Assembly (NCBI GenBank): GCA_003254885.1
Contig: QANT01000805.1
Location: 1-24,084, forward strand
Source of the DNA: Purshia tridentata
Lineage: Eukaryota; Streptophyta; Magnoliopsida; Rosales; Rosaceae
DNA length: 24,084 bases
Direction of reading: 5' to 3'
A model generated the notes under the pieces. It did not search any database. It had not been told where the DNA came from and saw only the letters and a program-made list of their open reading frames with translations. The translations under genes and the position numbers were made by a program. Each line of letters starts with the position of its first letter. Position 1 is the first letter of the stretch. Of this stretch, positions 1 through 11,181 are shown piece after piece.

Positions 1-8
1 TACACTGG

Positions 9-80
9 GCGCGCGTCAGTCCGTGTCAGCGCGCGCATCAGAGCGTGTCAGTGCACGTCAGTCCGTGTCAGCGCGCGTCA
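9..80. repeat. GC-rich degenerate 10-bp tandem array
   Basis: Seven consecutive units of 10 bp (one of 12 bp) all end in TCA, with a consensus close to GNSCGYGTCA (for example GCGCGCGTCA, GTCCGTGTCA, GAGCGTGTCA). The block is far richer in GC and CpG than the AT-rich sequence after it. It may be the edge of a larger minisatellite or a subterminal repeat of a transposon, because it starts only 8 bases into the window. No coding function is suggested. Confidence 0.8.
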
Positions 81-640
81 GAAGGGCAAAAGAGGCATTA
101 TAAGTTTTAGGGGGTTTTGGGAGAGTTTCTAAATAGGTGGGGGCTTAGAAAATTTTTTTGGTAATTAGGGGGTTTAAAAAAATTTGCTGTAAAATTATAT
201 GACTGAGAATGTTTTAGTAACAATGAGACACTTCATAAGTAACTATTAATTTCACTAAAGTTTTGGTTTATTTCTAGAAATTTATTATATTTTGACCACC
301 ATCAATTTTAATATGAATCTTACATCAGTCAATAATTAGTAGTCGCCTACATTTGAATAGAATATTAATGCAAACTCTTTCAATAAATTGTATTGAGATC
401 GAGAGCATTATAAATCACAAATTTATTTTATAATGATTTCGTTCATCTCCTATAATGCTTTCTTACAAATTACACTAGTTAGTTTTTTCACAATCCTATA
501 ATATGCCCAAGTTTGGAAAGTAGTTAACCTATTAGGAAAAAAAAAAATGTAAAATTATGTAAATTTTAATACCACTTTGTATACATTTTCTTGGTAACCA
601 AACACCATCCGTTCAATTTAATGAGAGATTTACCTGCCAA
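81..640. other. AT-rich intergenic spacer
   Basis: I see no gene here. The stretch is AT-rich with homopolymer A and T runs and stops in all frames. It lies between the 10-bp array and the more GC-balanced upstream region of the telomere-binding-protein gene. Confidence 0.6.
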
Positions 641-930
641 AATTATAAACCAAAAAAATTAAATTAAAATATAATCCTTCCCTCTGTGACCCAACGTTTT
701 TCTCGATCACCGGACCACAAGCAGCCACAGGATCTCGGAGTGCTCCACGTGTCAGAATCATAAGGTGCTTGGAAAGTGGGTCACCCAAACGCGAAGAACC
801 GGTCCTGTAGGTGGTTTCCACACACCTGCTATAGCCGGTAGGACCACATCGAATAACCGATAGGTCCGGCAACAGGGGGTCAATGGTATAAGAACTGGGG
901 GTTTAAGGAATTGGTTGGTGGTTTTCAGAG
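640..930 (+). promoter_or_regulatory. Putative promoter of the TRP-like gene, with an ABRE/G-box
   Basis: This block of more balanced base composition sits directly upstream of a long transcribed-looking leader. It contains CCACGTGTC at 745-753, a classic ABRE/G-box core (ACGTGTC) recognised by plant bZIP factors. A weak TATA-like GGTATAAG lies at 885-892, about 35-40 bases before the probable transcript start. The motif is visible in the sequence; the promoter role is inferred from position, and no start site can be proved. Confidence 0.4.
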
Positions 931-2661
931 GGTTTTTGCGATCAGAGAGATTGATTGAGAGAGAAAACAGAGTTTTTTTGGGAGAGAGAGAGAGAGAGAA
1001 AATGGGTAGCGTTTGAAGCCCATAAAAACAAAATTCCGGGAAAATATGGGATAGAGAAAATGGGAGAGAAAAAAGTGTGGATGTGATTGGAAAGACAATT
1101 CTATATTCTTATTTGAATTCTCCGACAATTCCCCGATCTTACATTCGCCTGAAAGTTCTCGAGAATTTCGATTTCTCGGTGTAAAGATTTGAACTTTGAG
1201 CGCAAATCGTTGTCTAGAGGTGAGCCATGTTTCGTTTCGTGGGTTTTGCCTCGTGAATATTTGCAAAAGCTTCCGTTTTTTGTTGTGGGTTTATCGTCGC
1301 GATGAGCCTTTTTTCCTATACACTTCGTTTGGTTGCCGAGAAAGTGTGGGTAAGGGGAGCGAATTGCTCTTTTTTCACGTGGAATTCGACCAAAATTTTG
1401 CTTTACATGGCTGAAAATTCTGGTTTTTTCTGCTCGTAAATTATGAGCAATCAAATGGGTCTCTTTCTCTCCCTTTTTTTCAACTTGGTTTGCTTTTGTT
1501 TATTGATTTCTTCGATGATCCGTTTGGTTTGCAAAATTTGGGTTGGATGGGTTCGATCTGAGTTATGAGGCTGTTATTCATAATTTTTATCGTAACTTTC
1601 ATTCAAAAATTTAAACTTTTCTCCCGGAATTTCAAGGAAATGAATTTCTCTATCTGAATTATGAGTCTTTCAAGGCCGATCTCGGCTAAGGGTTTTAGAC
1701 ATTAAATTTTTTTTTTTGCGATAATTCCCTTGTATAAATTAGCCTCAATTGTTTCAAATTTTCCTTTTTGATGGCTAGAGTTTTTTATTTGGATCTACAC
1801 ATCGGGTTGGGGTATAAGGTTTTTCTGTGGTTTAAGGTTCTGTTTATTTTTTTGTTCTCTATTCCTTTTCCCCGCTTCTCTTTCATCCCCGTCTAAAATG
1901 GAATATTTTGCTACTCATGTCTGAATTTAAAGAAACTGTGGAGAAGATGTATGATGGGTTCAATTGTCATTTACTGTTTCTTTTATAAGTTAAAGTTGAT
2001 TCACATGTCATCAAGTCTCCATTTTTCTGTTATCTATAGGTAATTCTTTGTTTCTTTTATCCTCCCATTTGCCATTTCTAGGTGTTATGATACCTAGAAC
2101 ATGACTTGGGTTGGGTATCTTGTTATTCTCTTCTGGGTTGATATGTTTATGTTATTTGTAGTCAGATCATGTGGATCTGATGGTGGAGTTACGGAAATGA
2201 CATTATGCTTCTAGTTTTTAAACTGATATTTCCTTGTACGTTGTGGTAGTTTTTGTTGGCGAATTTTGGTTTTTGATTGTTTGAAACCAAATGCAATTGC
2301 ATTTAGGTAGTGGTGTTTTTGATACCTTCTGGATTATATTCGTATGTCATTTGATAAACAATTCAGCTCAGCGATTGATGAATATATCTTTTCGTTGCAA
2401 AGTCTATTATGATACTTATAAAGTGTGTTTCTCGCCAAATGTTACATGCCAGAGTGAATTATCTGAGTTAATTTTCTGTGATCCAAAATTTACTTTTAAA
2501 TTTTTTTTGCAAAACTCATTGCTTATGTTCATCTGTTCTCAGGACTTCTTATTTTTGGATTCTGAGAGGTGGCAGCTGGTGAAGTTTATATTTGTTCAGA
2601 GAAATTATTGGGTTCCTGGTTCTTTGTGGTTGATGTAATTATCGTGGTATGATTTTGAGAT
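930..2661 (+). other. Probable 5' leader of the TRP-like gene, intron-containing
   Basis: About 1.7 kb separates the inferred promoter from the conserved start codon. It has no long ORF and is very T-rich, as plant introns are. A good donor (AG|GTGAGC, intron from 1220) and a good acceptor (TTCTCAG|GAC, exon from 2543) would define one large leader intron; a second possible donor (AG|GTAATT) lies at about 2040. Related genes are commonly annotated with 5'-UTR introns. The exact splice pattern is inference. Confidence 0.45.
982..999. repeat. (GA)n microsatellite in the 5' leader
   Basis: A near-perfect GA run lies in the probable first untranslated exon of the TRP-like gene. GA/CT tracts in 5' UTRs are common in plants and can bind GAGA-binding BBR/BPC proteins. 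It is a plausible length-polymorphic marker. Confidence 0.8.
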
Positions 2662-2839
2662 ATGGTGTTCCAGAAGAGGTTGGACTATGGATTCAATGGC
2701 TATCAGGTTCCTCCCACTCCTCGTGCTATGAGATCAGCAAGGGTATGTATATATTCTATGACCCTTCATGGTTTGCATTTATGTTTATGATTCATATGCT
2801 CAATTTTCATTATGATGTTCAGAAAAGGGGAGCAGCTAG
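2649..2839 (+). other. Overlapping upstream ORF across the TRP-like start codon
   Basis: An ATG at 2649 lies 13 bases before the conserved start and in another frame. In spliced mRNA (2649-2742 joined to 2823-2839) it encodes 36 codons and a stop inside exon 2, so a ribosome starting there would miss the main start. If the 80-base intron 1 is retained, the same frame stays open and runs straight into the exon-2 frame. A minimal ATG-TAA also lies at 2634. This is visible in the sequence; translational control is inferred. Confidence 0.55.
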
Positions 2840-5800
2840 AAAGAGAGTTGAAGACAATTCAATGGGCGCATTTGACTTATTGGCCACTGTAGCTGGCAAG
2901 TTATTGCTTGAGGTAGAGAATTCTCCGGCATCGAGTCATGCGCCAGTCGAAAAAGATCAGTGTCCAACGGTTAAAGAAAATTGTTTGGATGGAGTTAAGC
3001 CATTGAAAGGGGAACCTTGTGATCAAGGTGTCTGTGACAGGAGATTATCTGGATCTGATGATATCACAGAATGTCATAATCAAAGTTACAGTTCCAAGGA
3101 GTCTCCAGTTCATCAGAATGAAAGTCATTCTGTTATGACAACTTCTAATTGCTCGGAGAGGTTTGTTTCTGATATGTTGGTTAGTGGAAAATGCAAGAAT
3201 GAAATGGGAAGTTTTACTAGCAAAATTGAGACAGGCTCCGCTGAATACAGGGAGTCTGGTGACTGTAAATTAGATGGTGAAGCTAAAATGTTAATAAAAT
3301 ATGAGACTAATAAGATCACGAAGGTGCCAATTGGTACGGGGCCTGATATGTGCAATTTAGAGGATCCAGTGGTCTGGGAAGGGGAACCTCCTGCACTAGT
3401 CAGTTCAGATAGTAGTACCAAGGTGCCTATGTGTATAGACCATATTCCTCAGAGATCTTTCCCTGCAAGTCAGGTTGATCTAAAAGTAGTTAGTAGGGAT
3501 GATGACGAAAACTCCTCTGGGTGTACTCACCCTAGTACCACCACAAAGTATTTAAGGCCTGCGATGCGTATTGGAGACCGAAGGATAAGGAAAATATTGG
3601 CTTCAAAATATTGGAAAGTAGCTCCAAAGTTGAAGGATGAGACTCATTCTAATTCTTGTAAGTGGCTGCGTTGCACTTACAAAATGTGTGGGTTTCTCAA
3701 GCTTCCTGTCATGTTGCATTAGCCAGGCTGTTGAATTTAGTGCTCTGTTTTCTAACAGCAATTCTGTTTTATTTTTTTTGAATTTTCAGATAGGGATATG
3801 AGACCAACTTACCACAATAGGAAGAATTGTTACAAACGTCAAAGATCTCAAATGAATATTCCTTTTAAGAAGAGGAAACTTTTTGACCGTAGCACAGTTG
3901 TAAAATCTGATGGAGGTATTAATGGTGAGTGCTTTTTTAACTCACGTGATAAGGCAATCACTGGAGATGCCTCTGCTTCGTGTTCAAAGATGCAAGGAGA
4001 TCATTTTCCAAACCGCATGCTTTTCAATCTGAATTTGATTTTGAGATGAATACTCTTCAGTTTTTTAATAAGTAGTTTGATATTATTTTGCAGCCAATGT
4101 GACATCTTCAGTAGCAGGTCAGCACTCATCCATCCAATCTAGGAATTCACACGGTATGAGAACCTTTGATGGAGTAATTCATATGCACACATTTTAACTT
4201 GATTGGTGTCTGACATTCCAAGAGATTCTTACATGAAGATGTCTTTCTTTTTACTCAGTGAAGCTCCGGATCAAGTCTTTTAGGGTGCCAGAGTTATATA
4301 TTGAGATTCCAGAGACTGCAACTGTTGGTTCTTTGAAGGTATTTTAGGGCTTCTTTTGACTGCATTTTCCTGTATTTTTGCTATGAAGTATGCTGTATAA
4401 TTTTACTCGGGTATGCATTTGCCGTGCCTGTTGCAATTTACCTCAAATACTCTGTCTTACCCACTAGACACAGTGGATAGTGATGATGTGTGTGATTGTT
4501 CTGCAGAAGTCTGTTATGGAAGCAGTGAGAGCTGTACTCGGAGGTGGATTATGTGTTGGTGTACTTCTCCAGGGAAAGAAAGTGAGAGATGACAATAAAA
4601 CTTTACTGCAGACAGGAATTTCTCAAGATAATGAGCTAGATTCTTTGGGATTTGCCTTGGAACCTAACCCTTCCCGAAGTCCCCCACCTTTATGCTCTGG
4701 GGATTCTCCCTGTATGCTTCCTTGTGAAGTACTGCAGCCTTTAACTAGGTAATGCCCGGCCTTGTCAGTTTTGCACCTTGTTCAGTCTTTGTTTATTTGC
4801 TAGCATACTAGCTGATTACATAATTTTCAGTTTTTCAAGAAAGGATGCTCAGATTAGTTTTTCTTAATGTGTTTTCAGAAAAACGGGCATTATGGTGGTG
4901 CTTCTTCTTTTTCATTTGTTTTCTTTTTTGAAAAATGGGTGAATGTAGGATGATTTCAAAGAGAGTTTTTGAGAATGCAAGAGTTGAGTTGCACATATTA
5001 GTAGTTGTTAAGTAAATCTCGTAGGATTGCTTTCAGACCGAGACTAGATGGTTGTCATTTGAGCTCATAATGATTTTGTACCAGGTATCCACCTGGTCCT
5101 GCTAGTGAAGCCTCACCTGAGCCTCATATGGACAGTTTAGGGAACTTTATCGAAAGCGATCATGATTCAGCACCCTCTCCAACTGATATGTCAGCTGACA
5201 AAAGCACAACAGATTCTAAAGCAATGGTTGCTGTGCCAGAAATGAGTGTAGAGGCACTAGCTGTGGTTCCTGGGCACAGGAAATCAAAGCGGTTCGATAT
5301 TGGGCAGCGTCGAATCCGTCGACCCTTCTCTGTTGCCGAAGTGGAAGCACTTGTCCAAGCGGTTGAGAAACTTGGTACTGGAAGGTATATATAGATACAT
5401 GAGCAGAAATTTTGATTTAGCATTTGCGGAAGTTTGATTTGGTCGGGCAATCAGTAGTTTCTAATGGGTTTGTTTATTTACAGGTGGCGTGATGTGAAAC
5501 TACGAGCTTTTGATAATGCAAAGCATAGAACATATGTGGATTTGAAGGTAAGAGTTTGTTTGCCTATAATAGAATGAACCCCAGTATTTTTCTTTTCTCT
5601 TTATTTATAATAGAATCAACCACAGTAGGACTAGTGGCGGTAAAGTTTTTAAATTTAAAATTCATAGTATGGTGTTACTTTAACGTGGTAGTTTGATTGT
5701 TTCCCCATCTTTTATGGGTAGGGCCCAGAAGAGGGCGTACTTAGTTTGATCTGTTTTGGGTGATAGTTTGCTTGTACTAGAGGTAAATGATTAGGCAGTC

Positions 5801-6185
5801 TTTATAGCTTTCTTATTCTGCATAACTTTGTCTGTTAAATAAAAGTGTCCCAAGGAATCTCTTTTATTCTAAGCCAACACGCTTCTTCTAAAACTGCCCT
5901 TGAGCATTGGCTTATCTTTTAACTTTTGGTGGTATGCTGGGTTTTTGTATTCTGTTTGTAGAGTGGTGAAAGGTTTTGGTTGTGATGGTGGTTTGGTTTT
6001 GGGGTGTGCAGGATAAGTGGAAAACACTAGTACACACGGCAAGAATATCCCCTCAACAAAGGAGGGGAGAGCCTGTACCCCAGGAGCTCTTGGACAGGGT
6101 CCTAACAGCACATGCATATTGGTCCCAACACCAAGCCAAGCAACAGCTCAAACAACACCCACACCCTACTTGCCTTCTCGTCTGA
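2662..6185 (+). CDS. Telomere repeat-binding protein, TRP/TBP1/TRFL type
   Basis: Telobox-Myb protein of the plant TRP1/TBP1 class. Such proteins bind double-stranded TTTAGGG telomeric repeats in the nucleus and influence telomere length; telobox promoters are possible further targets. Coding exons read from the sequence are 2662-2742, 2823-3657, 3790-3924, 4094-4153, 4259-4338, 4507-4748, 5085-5384, 5484-5547 and 6012-6185. All introns are GT-AG, and the join is 1971 nt, 656 aa, usual for the family. The start is the conserved N-terminus MVFQKRLDYGFNGYQVP, not the ATG 13 bases upstream. A basic KKRK in exon 3 may be an NLS. A ubiquitin-like domain (VKLRIKSFRVPELYIEIP onward) covers about residues 371-450. 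The Myb domain covers about 553-615, with RRIRRPFSVAEVEALVQAVE and the telobox helix VDLKDKWKT at 596-604, followed by the conserved tail extension. Exon 3's donor is ambiguous: the frame stays open and family-like to about 3996, so a form about 24 aa longer is possible. Confidence 0.93.
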
Positions 6186-6500
6186 AAACACATCATGAAC
6201 AAAATTAGAATGATTGGTTTTAGAAGAGGGTATGTTTAGATGATGTCTGATTTTTGGTTTGTATCTTTGTTAATTGATGTAAAAAGTATGACAAGAAAAA
6301 AAGTATAAGTTGAAGAAAGGTATGTAATATCAGTGGGTCTTTGCCTTGGTACTTTCCCTGCTTGGAGAGGCTGGCGCTTGTAAATGCTTGACTCAATAAA
6401 GGAGAGATTGCTGACAGAATTCTTTTGGAACCCAAGATGTAGTTGGATTGGTGTTTCTTGATGTAGTTGTAAATACATTTTTTCTCTCTTCTATTCTATT
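6186..6500 (+). terminator. 3' UTR and poly(A) region of the TRP-like gene
   Basis: The untranslated tail follows the TGA at 6183-6185. A canonical AATAAA poly(A) signal lies at 6395-6400. T-rich sequence around 6470-6500 (TGTAAATACATTTTTTCTC) resembles near-upstream and cleavage-site composition of plant transcripts. The cleavage point is not determinable from sequence. Confidence 0.5.
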
Positions 6501-8742
6501 CTTCTCATCAACATTGCAGTTAAATTAAATGCAAAATAATTCAAATTCCACAATACAATTTGGATATATTTATTTATACCTGTGGGTTTAATTTCTTTTG
6601 CCTAATTTTTTTCTACATTTACACTTCCAAAAAACTGTAACTATTGATGATGTATTCTTGTAATTTCTTTTCTTTTACAAACCATTTCTTCAAACACCAA
6701 CCAACTCTTTAGTTATAAACGCTCTTAACATAAATACTAATGTAATGCAATCATCTCATGAACAATTAAGCATTAATTAAAAAATAATTAAGAATAATCA
6801 ATCAAGTAAATCAACATTTAAGAACTGTGTATTACAGCAAAACTTCCCCCTTCATCAATTCGATGTCTCTCTCTCTCTCTCTTCTTTTCTCTCTCAACCA
6901 TGTTATTCATTCATTGCTGATTCACATTTGGGTCAGATTGGAATGGACCAAAATGCCCTTGGAACTCTTGTAGGAGTAGATCCACATGTATATTATATGA
7001 AATTGATGAGGTTTTGTGGGTCTTGCAATGGCAGTCAGATTGGAATCAATAGGGGAGAATGATAATAATATAGGGTTGAGACTGGAGTCTAGTCCCCTAC
7101 ACAGCAATGATTAAGAGTCTTTTAATATTTAATTGGTTACAACTTTTATAACATGAGGATTCTCCCTTTGAAATTATTTTGTATGACTAGGTCCATCTGA
7201 TCCAATAGAATTTCTTTTCTATTATCTTAAGGTTAGTTTTTTTTTATAGGGTGGGGGGGTATAAGTAAATTGTAAAGAAATATGAACCCCTTATTTGAGT
7301 GGCGCTTGTTTCCTTGTAAAAAGCTAAAGATAGAGAATATCCCATAAGAATATGCTTGCTTAATAGTTATTATTATTATTATTGAAGTTGATTATTCATG
7401 TGTCAATGTGTCATTTGGTCCCGCCTAAATGTCGCTGTTACGTCTAAAGTAAATTCTACTCCGTAAACATGCCTATCTCTTTCGTTTACAGTAAAGTCGC
7501 TTAATCGAAATGGGAAAACATGGGTATATAAATTGGGTTGCTTCTCTTTCCAAAATTCTCATTTTTTGCCATTAAAAGATAGGACCATCCTTGCAATAAA
7601 AGGCCAATAATATCTGCATTCTGAGAACTATTTCATTTTGGGCTTAGCTGCCAGGCCTCCATGGTCGAGTGAGGCAAACCGATCAAATTTTTTTTCTTCC
7701 AATTTTTGAAGTTCTACATAAAAAAACAACATAAATATCGGAAAAAAGTTTAGAAATTGGGTAATGTATTTAGGGGTTCAAAGGCCTTAGGATGCCTTTG
7801 TGCCCTGGCCTTTATTTTTTATGACAGGCTTGGTTAACTTTAGCCCAAACTTATGAGCCCCGGACCAAGTCAAAATAAGCATCACTCAACTTTCAAGGCC
7901 TGTATCCCAACCCAACTAGGGTAGGGTTTGACTAAAGAAAAGGAAGAGAAACGAATTATCCTCAAATAAAAAAAGTGTTAGGTGTCTGATCTCATTACAT
8001 TGGACTCAATCAATTGAGATCACTTTTATAATAGGACTACACCTTTCTTTTTTATGCTTTTATGTCCCGTGCTTAATTTCAAATGAAATAAAAGAAAAAA
8101 AATACATGATTGTGAGTGATTACAGGTATTTTAATTTTTAGGTCAGGTTTTAAGAAAATGTTAATGTGTATTTGCTGTATATAACATTATTAACATACAA
8201 GTTACAACTACTTTTTCACACTTGAAATTTAAACTGTTCATTTTTTCTATAACTAAGATTTAAATTTTCAATCATTAATTGTATATTATATCATACCACT
8301 ACCACACTAAATATAAATCCCATATTATATTAAATGAGAAAGCGAGTTTTGCACATTTTCCTAGTTACTGGATAAAATATTCGTTGCGTCTGTTTTGATT
8401 TCTTCATGAGCACGCATTAATGGATGCATGCCTTTGATTTTTGCAATGAAAAACTACAAGTCCTTGAGTCTTTGCTGGTATGAACGCAGAGAGAGAGAGA
8501 GACAAATTAAAGCTAGGTTGATGGTGATACCAATGGCTCAACTTGATTACAGTCAATGGATTATATTTACGAGGGGTATATGTATATGGATATGGTTGAA
8601 AAAGATCATAGCTAGCCTGGTTTTGAAAAACAAATATATTAAAAGGTGAATTTAAAAGAGACAACAAAAATGGGTCCTAGAAGGTTTGCATTGGGTCTAT
8701 GCATTTTCCAAAAACTTTGCTGGGTTCTCATAAACCCAGTCA
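6501..8742. other. Intergenic spacer, no gene recognised
   Basis: AT-rich sequence with no ORF that looks conserved. It contains a CT microsatellite (about 6866-6882), a TTA/ATT run (about 7366-7384) and a slightly more GC-rich block at 7640-7930 that could be an old transposon remnant, but no terminal repeats or protein match can be recognised. A CTGGGTT/AACCCAG hairpin lies at about 8720-8739. Confidence 0.55.
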
Positions 8743-8800
8743 AGTCAAAAAATGACACCATATATATATATATAGTCAAAAAATTACGCCATATATATAC
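8743..8800. repeat. Imperfect 31-bp tandem duplication with TA tract
   Basis: AGTCAAAAAATGACACCA followed by a TA run (8743-8773) is repeated as AGTCAAAAAATTACGCCA followed by a TA run (8774-8800). The copies differ at two positions before the TA tract. This is a simple local duplication and no function is suggested. Confidence 0.75.
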
Positions 8801-8923
8801 TTAAAGAGGTACGTACAGGTTGAATCAGGGACCAGCCATTTTCATTTTTTGGCATTTCCCTAAAACAGTGGTGAGAATTGATTCCTGTGGTGTCATTCAA
8901 ATGTTTAGCTTATTTAATTAATT

Positions 8924-9044
8924 CTACTAAAAAAATAACTTGTGAAATTTGAGAAAAAAAAAAGAAAGAAGAAGAAGCAAAAGNCTACTAAAAAAATAAT
9001 TTGTGAAATTTGAGAAAAAAAAAAGAAAGAAGAAGAAGCAAAAG
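8924..9044. repeat. 60-bp direct duplication separated by one N (assembly scar)
   Basis: 8924-8983 and 8985-9044 are two 60-base copies differing at one base (C at 8939, T at 9000), joined by a single N at 8984. Both end in an A-rich/GAAGAA purine tract. The most economical reading is two contig ends that should overlap, so one copy is probably artificial. A true tandem duplication with a single miscalled base is possible but less likely. Confidence 0.85.
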
Positions 9045-10045
9045 GGTCTCACAAATTAGCTAACAACGTAGCAGGTCCAATGTGAATAAGGGAAAAAGGG
9101 ACAAAGCATTGTTGCTTAAAAATCCACTGCAGGTTGAAGGTTCTATGATCTATCCACAAGCAGTCGAAGCCTGCATATATATGACAACTTTGTTCTTTTG
9201 TTTTTGGTTTATTTTATTTATTTTAACTTTCTTTAATTTGCTTATTAATCTATCTGCTATATACCTGCGCACATGGGAACGAGATTATCTTCAATATTCC
9301 CAGTGGTTGACCATCTGAACAATAATATTCCATTTGTAATTTTGTATCCTCAAGTTGCAAAAAGCTTTGAAGTTTGAACCTTGAATATATAAATAAAATA
9401 ATAAAACAAACAGCTTAATATATGGGTGTGTTTAATTGAATAATGTATAAAATAATAAAGTATTCAACCAAACAAGAAAACTTATATATGTACCAGAAAT
9501 ATTAACGAACCCCAAGTCAAATCAATACTAAACAGACAAATGCGCTGCAGGTGAGAATATTTCATTAAACTAATTAGATGCACTCGCTCCTCAACTATCA
9601 ATTGAAACACCCAAGCATATTTATATATATCATATTCTTCTGTTGAGTTATATTTCATCTTAAATATGATGAGATAATATAAGACATATAGCTTGTGAAA
9701 CTCATTTTCTACTGCAATTCGATGATCTCGACATCGTCTATTTTCTAAGTTACTATAAAGATCAAAAATCGTTTAACCATTTGATTAAAAGGTTTTCATT
9801 TCAATTGTTTAACTTAATGATTTTTGATTTATTTAATTTTTTGCAAAGATAATAATTGCATAGAAATTTAAAAAATATACGATTTCAATTATCAAATTAC
9901 AGTACGAAGTGAGTTTTACAGTCATAACTCATCATGTTTAAAATGAGGTACGTATACCTCAATAAAAGGGCTCTATATATATCGGCCGCTTCTATTGATA
10001 GTTTAATAATTTTCGATTTTGTAAAAGAATATGAACGCATCCATC
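9045..10045. other. Intergenic spacer with a short hairpin
   Basis: AT-rich with no convincing ORF. At 9430-9473, GTTTAATTGAATA and TATTCAACCAAAC form an imperfect 13-bp inverted repeat around an 18-bp AT spacer. This resembles ends of small MITEs, but it is too short to classify. Confidence 0.4.
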
Positions 10046-10325
10046 TTAGGCCCAGTTTGGTATTGCTTTTTAAAGGTGAAAATCACTTTTATTGGCAGCG
10101 ATACTGTGTTTAGGTGTTTGGTAAAATAAAAAATTTCAGCTTTTTTAAAAAAATAACTGTCATTGGAAGCTAAAATGAGAAGTTGGTGTGGAGCAATTCT
10201 CATTTTAGCTTATTCTGGAATCAGTTTGAAGAATCGGTCATATTTAATGAAATTTCTCACAACTGATTATTTTCACAGCAAAAATAAAAGTGATTATCTT
10301 TACAGCAATACCAAACTGGGCCTTA
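10046..10325. mobile_element. Tourist-like (PIF/Harbinger) MITE, 274 bp
   Basis: The element at 10049-10322 begins GGCCCAGTTTGGTATTGCT and ends in the exact reverse complement AGCAATACCAAACTGGGCC. The inverted similarity continues imperfectly for about 50 bp (AATCACTTTTATT on the left, AATAAAAGTGATT on the right). It is flanked by TTA at 10046-10048 and 10323-10325, the 3-bp target-site duplication expected of PIF/Harbinger elements. A second, internal inverted repeat (AGCTAAAATGAGA at 10168-10180, TCTCATTTTAGCT at 10198-10210) adds secondary structure. There is no transposase, so it is non-autonomous. The 19-bp end identity suggests a fairly recent insertion. Confidence 0.88.
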
Positions 10326-11181
10326 GAGAAAATATATATATATATCTTCAACACTCGTGTATTGATTATTTCTTGGTATCCGACTTTGAAATATCACAGT
10401 TCACACTCACTTTTATTTCTCAATTCTAGCTACTTTATTTCGTTTGACATTTTGGCTTACACATTTGACTATATATTGTATTAAACCCTAATATTTATCC
10501 TCCACCCAGTAGTCATTGGCGTTAATATTGTACTTTAATCATCTATATGGTCTATAGAATGGAGCTTGGCTTTCAAGATCCTAATTCTACAATACCCTCT
10601 AGTCTCTACCCTCTCATTGGCTACAAAATTTTAATATAGGCAAACCTCTAAAACGTAAAAATATTTGTACATAAATTACACGTTAAGTGTTTTAATATGA
10701 AACTTTACCATTTTCTATACCATTTAATGAAAATTTTTTTGGCCAATCTAAAGTGACCTGAATTTAGAGTATGTAAGTATATAATATTATTATTATTTTG
10801 TTAATTATTAAACTTTTATTAAATAGTTTAAATTGTGTAAATTGGGTTGGCTTAGTTGATCGAAAATAAAATTTTGCATACACATTCGAGTTTGAACTCT
10901 CTCTCGATAATTAAAAAAAAAAATACTTTCAACCGTTATAAATTTCTTTCTAATTTAATGTCAATTCTCTTTTTTAAACCCGTCTCGAATTATATATATG
11001 ATTGTCATATTATTAATATAAATAATAAATTTTGGATTAATGAACAAGTTTTGGAATCTAATTTTTCTACTTTTATAAATTTAGTTCATTCAAATAATTC
11101 AAGCACTAAATGTACGTTACATTAATTAATATATGAATTATTATTTTTTCTTTTAAAAATATTTATAGTGTTATTATTTTT
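10326..11181. other. Intergenic sequence upstream of GRAS gene B
   Basis: Very AT-rich, with no conserved ORF. A perfect telobox AAACCCTAA lies at 10483-10491, and TATA-like ATATTTATAG lies at about 11158-11167. Both could belong to the promoter of the downstream GRAS gene, but nothing proves it. Confidence 0.4.

Noticed and set aside
2649..3722. Single 357-codon ORF as a separate protein
   Set aside because: Its second part is exon 2 of the TRP-like gene, and the first part runs through the 80-base intron 1. The conserved N-terminus lies in another frame from 2662.
10856..11125. 89-codon ORF upstream of gene B
   Set aside because: Starts at TTG, and its asparagine/isoleucine-rich translation reflects AT-rich DNA.
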